Assembly: GCF_024505185.1 (NCBI RefSeq)
Contig: NZ_JANIBJ010000005.1
Span: forward strand, 83,711 to 147,710
Source of the DNA: Methylomonas subterranea
Lineage (GTDB): Bacteria; Pseudomonadota; Gammaproteobacteria; Methylococcales; Methylomonadaceae
Length of the DNA stretch: 64,000 nt
Direction: 5' to 3'
Positions 39,843 through 46,981 of this stretch are shown here, piece by piece. The notes under the pieces were generated by a model, which made no database searches, had not been told where the DNA came from, and saw only the letters and a program-made list of their open reading frames with translations. Made by a program: the position numbers and the translations under genes. Each line of letters opens with the position of its first letter. Position 1 is the stretch's first letter.

Positions 39843-41660
39843 ATGAAATTCAAACGCCTGTTACCTTTTGCCAAACCTTCCGAGCTGCTGGTCTGCGAAA
39901 CCGACGGCTTTTCCTTGCGCGCGGCGGTGTTGCGGCGGGTGGATGACGAGATGGAATTGCTGTGCCAGGCCAGTACCGAGCAGGTGGACATGGCCGAGGG
40001 CCTGGCCGATGTGATAGCCAGCCTGAAAGCCGAGGGCTGGCAGGGCGGCGGTTCGGCGGTTTTATTGTCGCCCGCCGTGCTTTCCACCCTGCTGGAACTA
40101 CCGGTCAATCCGAAAAAGCCCAGGCCGCTGCCGCAGATGTTGGAACTGGTGCGCTGGGAGGCGGAGCCTTTGCTGTTGCAGCACATCACTCGCTGGTCGG
40201 TGGGACATTTGCTGGTTGGGCAAGGTTACATGAGCGAAGATCAGGCGCGAAGCGTAATGGACATGCAGCAGGGCAAGCTCAATGCCAACGGCAAACTGGC
40301 GATGGCTGAGCAATTTTCGCTACGTCGCTTCGGCGATCTGGCGGTAGAGCTGGGATACATCAAGCGTAGCCAGTTGAATGCCTGTTTGACCGGACAGGAA
40401 TGGCTGAAGTCGGACGACGAGGCCATCGAATGCGGCTGGTTGGCACAGGGACCGGTGGAGGATATTCCCGGTACCTTCAACTGGTTGATCAGTTGCGTGC
40501 ACCAAAGCTTGCTGCAGCGCTGGGCGGCGGCTTTTGCCCGCCACGGCGTGAAATTGCGCGCCATGTATCCGTTGACCGGTTGCGCGGCGGCTTTGCTGGC
40601 GGATGGCGAACGCAATGCGGTGATTCTGGAGAGCCAGCCAGGAGTCGGCTTTAGCAGTCGCTTGGCCGACGGTCACGCGACCTTGGTCAGGCATTACCTC
40701 AATCCGCATAAGGCAGCGCTGGATATTTGCCTGGAAAGCTACCATGCCCTGCACGCGCCGCCGCGCGAGCCGGTGTGGCTGGCTTGCTGGCCGCCGATGC
40801 CGGACTTGGCCGAAACGCTGGGGCAGATGCTGGAGTTGGAAGTGCACGGGTTCAAGCATCCGTTATCGGGCGCCATCGTGTCGCCCGGCATGGCCGGCGC
40901 GGCGCTGCAAACCTTGGGTCTGAGCGCCGCGCCGCGGGTTGGCGGCGTGCGAGTAGGCGGGCCGCTGCCGCCGCTGCGCGACCGGCTGGAGGTGCGAGCC
41001 GCCGCCTTGTTAATGGTATTGTTGCTGGCGGCCGGCATTTCGGAGCTGAGCTTGTGGTTGCGGCTTGGCAGCGTGCAGCGCGATAAGGCGCAAATCGACG
41101 CCGGCTGGCAAAGCATCGATACCGCGGTCAAACGCATCAACGCCCAAATCGCCGCCATCGACGAACGCAAGCAAAAAATCAAGGCTTTGCGCGGCGAACG
41201 GCAGCGGGTCGAGGCATTGACGCGCTTTTACGACGAAGAAATTCCGGAGCGCATGGGACTGGTGAAAGGCGTACTGGGCATGTTGCAAACCGTGGTCGAC
41301 GACGAAGTGATCATCCAGCGCCTGGACGAACCGGGCAAACATATTCCGAAACCGGCGTCCGCCACTCCGCTCCCCCCGCCGCCGGCCAGGCCGGACGATA
41401 ACGCTTTCGAAGTGGAAAATATTGTGCTGGAGGCTTGGGCCATGAGCGAAACCGCCGCGCAAACCTTTGTGCAACGGGTGAACAATACCGCGCGCGGCTG
41501 GGATTTGCAGCTGCGCGACCCCAAGGTGGCCTTCGACAAGGGGCCGATGAACGCCAACGGCTTCAGCATCTCCCTGCGCCTGGTCAAACTGGCCGGGCCG
41601 GACGGTAAAATCATTCGACAATCCGACACCGAGCGCCATGAAACTACCTCATTTGAGTAA
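39843..41660 (+). CDS. PilM-PilN-like fusion protein with two MshEN-like motifs (605 aa)
   Basis: The N-terminal 110 residues and 190-375 resemble PilM/GspL actin-like domains (LLVCETDGFSLRAAVLRRVD at the start). Inserted between them are two motifs of the MshEN type: WSVGHLLVGQGYMSEDQARS (from about 118) and RRFGDLAVELGYIKRSQLNA (from about 161), each ending near a Gln. MshEN domains of assembly ATPases can bind cyclic di-GMP. After a Pro/Gly linker, one membrane span (about 386-405) and a coiled coil (RINAQIAAIDERKQKIKALR) give the PilN layout. It would link the cytoplasmic motor to the periplasmic PilO/PilP ring. The domain insertion is unusual. Confidence 0.78.
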   Translation: MKFKRLLPFAKPSELLVCETDGFSLRAAVLRRVDDEMELLCQASTEQVDMAEGLADVIASLKAEGWQGGGSAVLLSPAVLSTLLELPVNPKKPRPLPQMLELVRWEAEPLLLQHITRWSVGHLLVGQGYMSEDQARSVMDMQQGKLNANGKLAMAEQFSLRRFGDLAVELGYIKRSQLNACLTGQEWLKSDDEAIECGWLAQGPVEDIPGTFNWLISCVHQSLLQRWAAAFARHGVKLRAMYPLTGCAAALLADGERNAVILESQPGVGFSSRLADGHATLVRHYLNPHKAALDICLESYHALHAPPREPVWLACWPPMPDLAETLGQMLELEVHGFKHPLSGAIVSPGMAGAALQTLGLSAAPRVGGVRVGGPLPPLRDRLEVRAAALLMVLLLAAGISELSLWLRLGSVQRDKAQIDAGWQSIDTAVKRINAQIAAIDERKQKIKALRGERQRVEALTRFYDEEIPERMGLVKGVLGMLQTVVDDEVIIQRLDEPGKHIPKPASATPLPPPPARPDDNAFEVENIVLEAWAMSETAAQTFVQRVNNTARGWDLQLRDPKVAFDKGPMNANGFSISLRLVKLAGPDGKIIRQSDTERHETTSFE

Positions 41661-42351
41661 CCGCGAACAATTTCTGATTGCACTATCCGTGTGCGTCATT
41701 TTCGTCGGCGCTTATGTCTGGTTGCGCTTCATGCCGGCCAACCGCGCCATCGGCGAATTGCGCCAGGCCGCCGACGCCACCGAGCAGCGTGTCCGCACCA
41801 CGGTAATTCCGGACGAACCGGAGGAGGATTTGGCCCGGCTGGAGCAACAGCTCCGGGAGCAGGAAGAATTGATGGCGGCCTTGAAGAGCCAGTCCGATTC
41901 CGCCGAGCGGCGGCTGGCGCCGCTCGATTCGCAACTGTTGATCGTGGATATCTCCCGGGTGGCGCGCAATGCGCAGGTGCATGTGCGGGTCAACGAAGAC
42001 TACAAGGCGCTACCGGCCGCCGCCGCTTCGGCAAACCCGCTCCCGGCCGGCAAGAAAGCCCGCAAGAAGCAGGCGGCCCAGGTCGCCGCCGCGCCCGCGC
42101 CCGCCGAACCGACGATGCCGTCGCTTGGCGAGGGCTGGATCGCGCGCATGTCGGCGGGTTCGGCCTATGCGCGGCCGTTGCGGCGCCTGGAAGTGGAAGG
42201 TTCGTACATGGCCTTGAACCGCTTCATTCACGATCTGGATGCGCTGCCGTTTCACGTGGCGGTTTTACGCATCAGCATTGAAAAAATGCCGGTGCTGTCC
42301 ATGCCCGGCTATCCGCAGGCCTTGCTGGCGGAACTGGTATTGGCGCTGTAG
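41638..42351 (+). CDS. PilO/GspM-like inner-membrane assembly protein (237 aa)
   Basis: ATG 41638 overlaps the end of the PilM-PilN-like gene by 23 nt. The short cytoplasmic N-terminus is followed by a single span (FLIALSVCVIFVGAYVWLRF, about 11-30), a coiled coil (EEDLARLEQQLREQEELMAA), an Ala/Lys/Pro-rich linker (about 130-155) and a C-terminal ferredoxin-like domain (LRRLEVEGSYMALNRFIHDL) typical for PilO. It should pair with the PilN-like part of the upstream protein to align the inner-membrane platform with the secretin. Confidence 0.82.
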   Translation: MKLPHLSNREQFLIALSVCVIFVGAYVWLRFMPANRAIGELRQAADATEQRVRTTVIPDEPEEDLARLEQQLREQEELMAALKSQSDSAERRLAPLDSQLLIVDISRVARNAQVHVRVNEDYKALPAAAASANPLPAGKKARKKQAAQVAAAPAPAEPTMPSLGEGWIARMSAGSAYARPLRRLEVEGSYMALNRFIHDLDALPFHVAVLRISIEKMPVLSMPGYPQALLAELVLAL

Positions 42352-42353
42352 CC

Positions 42354-44003
42354 ATGGCGATCAACGACGAACAATTGCTGGACGCCGGCCTGCGTTGCGG
42401 TTTGATCGAACCGCCGGTGCTGGAACGCTTGCGCCTGGAAGCCCGCCGCCAGCGCCTGCCGCTGTTGGGGATGGTGCAGGCCCACTACCGGTTTCCGCTG
42501 GCGGCGTTGTACCGGGCGGTGGCCGAACGTTTCGGCATGCCGTATCTCGACGCCCAGCCGCTGGCCGTCGAGCAGACCTTACTGAAAAAAATCCCGCCCA
42601 GTCTGGTGCAGCGCAAGCTGTTGCTGCCGCTGCGCGAAGGCGAGCGCATCTGGCTGGTTACCGGCGATCCCGGCGACCGGGCTGGTATCGATTCGGTGCA
42701 GCGCTTGTTGGGGCAGGCCTTGCCGCTGGCGATGGCCGATCTGGCGGTATTGCAGATGAAAGCGGCCCAGGCGCTGGCCGCCAAAACCGCGGCGGATGCG
42801 CCCGCCTTGTCGGCGGAAAGCGATGCCGATCTGGTGCAGGTGCTGGATAACATCATTCGCGAGGCCTATTTTCAAAGGGCCTCGGATATTCATTTGCTGA
42901 CCGAAAGCCACGGCTTGCGGGTGCGTTTGCGGGTGGACGGCAAGTTGCGCGATTATCCGCTGGCCAGCGGCCCGGCCGTGGCGGCGGCCTTGATTTCGCG
43001 GGTCAAGGTGTTGGCGGGGCTGGACATCGCCGAGCAGCGCATGCCGCAGGACGGCGGTTTTTCCTACCATCTGGCGCGGCCCATCGAAAAGGGCTTCAAT
43101 ATCCGGGTGGCAACGGCGCCGACCCGGCTGGGCGAACGCATCACCTTGCGTTTGTTGGGCCAGGAAGCCTTTGGTCTGACCTTGAGCGACCTGGGCATGA
43201 TGGACGAGGATTTGCGGCGCTTTCGCAAAGTGATCCAGCGGCCTTATGGCATGGTGCTGCTGACCGGTCCGACCGGCAGCGGCAAGTCGACCACCTTGTT
43301 TGCCGCCTTGCAGGAAATCAACCGTCCGGACATCAATATCATGACGGTGGAAAATCCCATCGAGTACACCATGGACGGGGTGTCGCAAGTGCAGACCGGG
43401 CCGAAAATCAGCTTTGCCGATGCCTTGCGCTCGTTTTTGCGCCACGATCCCGACGTGTTGATGGTCGGCGAGATTCGCGACCACGAAACCGCCGACGTGG
43501 CGGTCAAGGCGGCAATGACCGGGCATTTGGTGTTTTCCACGTTGCATACCAACAATGCGGTCAGCGCGGTGACCCGGCTGATCGACATCGGCTGCGAGCC
43601 GTTTTTGATCGGTTCCACGGTGGCGGCGGTGATCGCCCAGCGCTTGGTGCGGCGCCTGTGCCCGCATTGCCGCAAGCCGCGACCGGCCACTGCAGCGGAA
43701 CTGGCGGAATTGGGCGCGGATGTGGAGCAGTTGGAAATTTACCAAGCGGGCGGCTGCGTGCGCTGCCAGGGCAGCGGTTTTAGCGGCCGGCTGGGTTTGT
43801 TCGAAACCCTGTGGTTCGACGAAGGCTTGGCGCGGCTGGTGGCGCGCGGCACCGACGAGGAGGCCCTGGAAGCCGGCGCGGGCGAGCGTTTGAGCTTTAT
43901 GTGGGAAGACGGCTGCCGCAAGGTGCGGTTGGGCTTGACCACGCTGGACGAAGTGCGCGACGTGGCGTTGCATAAAACCCGGGCCATGTTGAGTATGAAC
44001 TGA
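42354..44003 (+). CDS. GspE/PilB-type secretion ATPase (549 aa)
   Basis: Hexameric cytoplasmic motor for pseudopilus extension. An N-terminal region of about 150 residues is followed by the N2 domain (ASDIHLLTESHGLRVRLRVD near 178) and the RecA-like core. Walker A is GPTGSGKSTT near 304-313, the Asp box NIMTVENPIEYTMDGVSQV near 328, Walker B DPDVLMVGEIRDHETADVA near 364-382 and the His box TGHLVFSTLHTNNA near 390. A Cys motif (CPHCRK ... CVRCQGSG) near 435-470 should bind zinc, as in GspE. Only one ATPase and no PilT-like retraction ATPase is encoded here. Confidence 0.95.
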   Translation: MAINDEQLLDAGLRCGLIEPPVLERLRLEARRQRLPLLGMVQAHYRFPLAALYRAVAERFGMPYLDAQPLAVEQTLLKKIPPSLVQRKLLLPLREGERIWLVTGDPGDRAGIDSVQRLLGQALPLAMADLAVLQMKAAQALAAKTAADAPALSAESDADLVQVLDNIIREAYFQRASDIHLLTESHGLRVRLRVDGKLRDYPLASGPAVAAALISRVKVLAGLDIAEQRMPQDGGFSYHLARPIEKGFNIRVATAPTRLGERITLRLLGQEAFGLTLSDLGMMDEDLRRFRKVIQRPYGMVLLTGPTGSGKSTTLFAALQEINRPDINIMTVENPIEYTMDGVSQVQTGPKISFADALRSFLRHDPDVLMVGEIRDHETADVAVKAAMTGHLVFSTLHTNNAVSAVTRLIDIGCEPFLIGSTVAAVIAQRLVRRLCPHCRKPRPATAAELAELGADVEQLEIYQAGGCVRCQGSGFSGRLGLFETLWFDEGLARLVARGTDEEALEAGAGERLSFMWEDGCRKVRLGLTTLDEVRDVALHKTRAMLSMN

Positions 44004-44004
44004 G

Positions 44005-45231
44005 ATGGCGGATTTTAACTACAGCGCGCTGGACGAGCGCGGCAACGAAACCTCCGGACTGATTCAGGCCGACGACATCGGCGGCGCGGCGGCGCAATTG
44101 CGCCAGCGCGGGCTGCGGGTGCTGGAACTGCGGCCGGGACGCGGCGGGGGCGGTTTCCTGGGGCAAGCCAATTTTTCCGATTGGCTGGCTTCGCAGCGCT
44201 CGGTGCGCTTGCAGGCGCTGATTTTTTTCTTCCGGCAGATGGCCTTCATGCTGCGGGCCGGCTTGTCGGTCGCGCACGCGCTGGAATTGGCTCAGGCGCA
44301 AGTGACCAGTGCCCGGCTGAATCTGACCGTGCGCCTGATGCTGAAGGATATCGAGGCCGGGCAGTCGCTGTCGTCGGCGATGCGCAAGCATCCGCAAGTG
44401 TTTCCGGACATGGCGATCAATTTGGTGGTGGCCGGCGAGAACACCGGCGAGCTGGACGAGATCATGGAGCGTCTGGCGGTACATCTGGATAAGAAGGCGG
44501 CCTTGCGGGCGCAAACCGTCAACGCCATGATTTATCCCGCCATCGTGGTGCTGGCGGCCATCGGTGTGGGGGTGTTCATGGTGGTAAAAATCATCCCCAA
44601 ATTCGCCAAATTCCTGCAAGGCAAGGGCCGGGCGCTGCCGTCGTCCACGCAAATGCTGATCGATATTTCCGATTTCGTGCGCGTCAACGGCTTGTGGATT
44701 CTGGCCGGCGCCGCGGCGGCGCTGGCACTGGTGGCCATGGTGTATATGACCCGGCGTGGCCGCCTGTTTATCGACCATGCGTTGTTAAGGCTGCCGGTGA
44801 TCGGTAGTCTGCTGGTCACCGGGGCAATGGCGCAGATGAGTTGGGCCTTGTCGATTTTGCTGCGTAGCGGCGTGACGGTGTACGACGCCTTGAAGATTAC
44901 CGGTAATTTGCTGGGAAACCGGGTTTACGCGGATAAGCTGCGGGAGGCGTCCGATTCGATTTTGCAGGGCCGGGATGTGGCCACCAGCATCAGCCATCCC
45001 AGAATACCCGTGTTGGTGACGCAAATGGTGGCGGTGGGCGAGAATACCGGCAGCCTGGACGCGGTTTTGCTTGAACTGGGGATTTATTTCGAAAAATTGC
45101 TGGAAATCGCCATCAAGCGCCTGTCTACGCTGATCGAGCCGGCCATGATTTTAGTGATCGGCGGCATGGTGGGCTTTGTGTATTACGCCTTTTTTCAGGC
45201 CTTGTTTTCCTTGGTGTCGGGACGCGCATGA
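44005..45231 (+). CDS. GspF/PilC-type inner-membrane platform protein (408 aa)
   Basis: Two T2SSF domains separated by membrane spans. The first starts FFFRQMAFMLRAGLSVAHAL near 74, with VVAGENTGELDEIMERLAVH near 143. A span lies around 172-195 and a second at 230-250. The second domain has SWALSILLRSGVTVYDALKI near 280 and VAVGENTGSLDAVLLELGIY near 344, and ends in a final span. The repeated GENTG.LD signatures are diagnostic. It forms the core platform turned by the ATPase. Starts 1 nt after the ATPase gene. Confidence 0.95.
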   Translation: MADFNYSALDERGNETSGLIQADDIGGAAAQLRQRGLRVLELRPGRGGGGFLGQANFSDWLASQRSVRLQALIFFFRQMAFMLRAGLSVAHALELAQAQVTSARLNLTVRLMLKDIEAGQSLSSAMRKHPQVFPDMAINLVVAGENTGELDEIMERLAVHLDKKAALRAQTVNAMIYPAIVVLAAIGVGVFMVVKIIPKFAKFLQGKGRALPSSTQMLIDISDFVRVNGLWILAGAAAALALVAMVYMTRRGRLFIDHALLRLPVIGSLLVTGAMAQMSWALSILLRSGVTVYDALKITGNLLGNRVYADKLREASDSILQGRDVATSISHPRIPVLVTQMVAVGENTGSLDAVLLELGIYFEKLLEIAIKRLSTLIEPAMILVIGGMVGFVYYAFFQALFSLVSGRA

Positions 45232-45233
45232 CG

Positions 45234-45424
45234 GGTTCCCACGGTGTTCCGGTTCCCACGGAGGACAGTGGGAACGAGGCGTAGGCCGGAATAATCCCGC
45301 CCGGCGACAGCAAGGGCGGGTGTTTCCGGCAAGCGGCCGCCGGAAACGCCTGTTCCGCGCTCAACGCGCGAACAGGCTTATTCCGGCCTACTTTTTCTGG
45401 TTCCCACGGAGGGCTGTGGGAACG
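45234..45424. repeat. Repeat cluster filling the gspF-like/pilP-like gap (families A and B)
   Basis: In order: partial GGTTCCCACGG (45234), another GGTTCCCACGG with an imperfect GTGGGAAC arm (45251-45275), the family B arm GTAGGCCGGAATAA (45281), a CCGCCCGGCGACAGCAAGGGCGGG stretch, the opposite B arm GGCTTATTCCGGCCTAC (45375-45391) and a further A copy (45399-45424). Almost the whole spacer is repeat sequence. Confidence 0.85.
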
Positions 45425-45450
45425 AATCGATGTAACGAGAGAGTGTGTTG

Positions 45451-45870
45451 ATGAACATGTACGCGATTATTGGCTTGCTTTGGCTATCGGCATTGGCCGT
45501 GGCGCGCGCCGAGCCGGAGCCGGCCTTGCCGCAAGCGTTGGCGCTGTCGCCGCTGCGCGATCCGTTCAGCCCCAGCACGCTGATGTACGACAGCGCCAGC
45601 GCCGGCAACAATGCCGGCAATTACGGCTTTTTCCCGTCGCAGGCCGGCGGCAAGATACCGGAAATGAAATTGCGCGGACTGTTGAGCCAAAACGGCGAAT
45701 TTCTCGCCCTGCTGGAAATCAAGGGCTTCGGTACCTTCATGGTGCGGGAGGGCGATGAATTTACCGTCGATCCGGCACAGCCGAAAAATGCCATCCGTAT
45801 CGATAAAATCACCCGGCTGAGCGTGACGGTCGAAACCGGGATGTTGGGCTCGATCAGGGTGTTGCGGTAA
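45451..45870 (+). CDS. PilP/GspC-like periplasmic linker protein (139 aa)
   Basis: The start is taken at ATG 45451 (MNMYAIIGLLWLSALAVARA), giving a signal peptide or anchor. The region SPLRDPFSPSTLMYDSAS near 32-49 matches the PilP 'RDPF' segment. After a linker, the C-terminal beta domain (MKLRGLLSQNGEFLALLEIK, then VREGDEFTVDPAQPKNAIRI) resembles PilP and the HR domain of GspC. It probably connects the PilO-like protein to the N0 domain of the secretin. It is the last gene of the locus, and its 3' end overlaps the convergent ubiC by 17 nt. Confidence 0.8.
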   Translation: MNMYAIIGLLWLSALAVARAEPEPALPQALALSPLRDPFSPSTLMYDSASAGNNAGNYGFFPSQAGGKIPEMKLRGLLSQNGEFLALLEIKGFGTFMVREGDEFTVDPAQPKNAIRIDKITRLSVTVETGMLGSIRVLR

Positions 45871-46492
45871 GTGCTTGCGCCGCTCGGGCGCCATCGGCCG
45901 CATACGCTTCCAGCATCGCCGGCAGGAAGAATTCGCTGACCAATAACGGTTGATGATGAATGGCGTACAAAGTGCGCCGCCCCCAGACAGTTTGTTCCAC
46001 CCGATAGCCGCTTTGTACCGCCGCCGACCAGCAATGGACCACCGCCGCGCTGAAATAGCGTTGCCGCAATTCTAAATCCGGGTAGGCGAAAATCACTTCC
46101 CCCAAGGGCCGGGTACCCAGATGGGACAAATTGCGGTGGGCGATGCGTATGGTGGGTTCCGGCAGTACGGTGCGGGCCAGTACCAAGGGTTTATCCCCCA
46201 CATGCAGCAGCACCTCCCGAATCAGCTGGTAGCGGTGGTGCGGCACCCGCAATGCCTGGCATTCCTCGGCAAAGGCCGGCTTCCAATGGTGAAACAGCAG
46301 TTTTACCGCCAGCGTGTTGCCGTAAACGCCGCGCAGGCGTTTGGTCAAGGAGCCGGTTTCATTCAACCAGGGCAGCAATGGGGGCGGCGCTTGCACGGCC
46401 GCGCCGCGCAAGCGGGTTTTCCATTGCGGCGGCCGGCTGAATAAATAACTGATAGTGGACAATGGTGTGGAAAATAAGTGAGCTGACAGCAA
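45854..46492 (-). CDS. ubiC: Chorismate--pyruvate lyase
   Basis: Makes 4-hydroxybenzoate from chorismate for ubiquinone synthesis. The family pattern is visible: LPWLNETGSLTKRLRG near 41-56, YQLIREVLLHVGDKPLVLAR near 88-107, TVLPEPTIR, LGTRPLGEVIFAYPDLELRQ near 124-143 and HHQPLLVSEFFLPAML near the end. The frame opens at TTG 46492. No good ribosome-binding site identifies the start, and a TTG at 46462 is possible, so the first 10-20 residues are uncertain. Confidence 0.88.
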   Translation of the reverse strand: MLSAHLFSTPLSTISYLFSRPPQWKTRLRGAAVQAPPPLLPWLNETGSLTKRLRGVYGNTLAVKLLFHHWKPAFAEECQALRVPHHRYQLIREVLLHVGDKPLVLARTVLPEPTIRIAHRNLSHLGTRPLGEVIFAYPDLELRQRYFSAAVVHCWSAAVQSGYRVEQTVWGRRTLYAIHHQPLLVSEFFLPAMLEAYAADGARAAQALTATP

Positions 46493-46981
46493 GTGGGTAA
46501 ATAATTTGCGCCTATTGTACCGATTGTTTTGTCATTGTTAATTATTCAGTCAAAACAGCATAAAACAAACATTGGCTGGATAAACGTAGCGCATCGGGCA
46601 ATCATGCCGGATGCGCGGGGCTTATCCAGCCTTCGCTTCACAGGCGCTGCATTGTTTAAAAACACCGGCGACGACAGAGCCAAGACCTGTCATGAATCCC
46701 GCCGGGAAAGCGACAAGCCGCGGTAATCTCAAACCACCGCGACGTTTTTAGGAAGGTCACGAAGATGTGGGGTGGCAAAAATTCCCCTCCTCTTGGTCAA
46801 GGGAGGCTGTGGTAAAAGTCGAAATGTAGGTTGGGATGGCGCAGAGTAACCCAACAAAATCAGAATGATGGACTTCATTGCATTCAGTTCGGCCTACCTT
46901 TTGCGACAGCCTCCAAAGAGGTGGGATTAGCCGTGGCTCGCTGCATAATCCAATTGCCGGGAAGCCGTCTCTCGCCCTTTT
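46493..46981. other. Intergenic stretch of 489 nt with palindromic repeats, no gene
   Basis: Contains the long nested palindrome 46574-46631 and a GTAGGTTGGGATGGCGCAG-AGTAACCCAAC element near 46827-46856, similar in design to the REP at 9326. The remaining sequence shows no credible reading frame with a ribosome-binding site. Confidence 0.6.
46574..46631. repeat. Nested palindrome (REP-like)
   Basis: Outer arms GGCTGGATAA (46574-46583) and TTATCCAGCC (46622-46631). Inner arms GCGCATC (46589-46595) and GATGCGC (46610-46616). It could form a long interrupted hairpin and may act as a bidirectional terminator downstream of the patatin gene. Confidence 0.8.

Noticed and set aside
42579..43973. 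Leftward open frame opposite the GspE-like gene (464 codons)
   Set aside because: Antisense to the Walker and Asp/His boxes of the ATPase; no ribosome-binding site and typical shadow composition.
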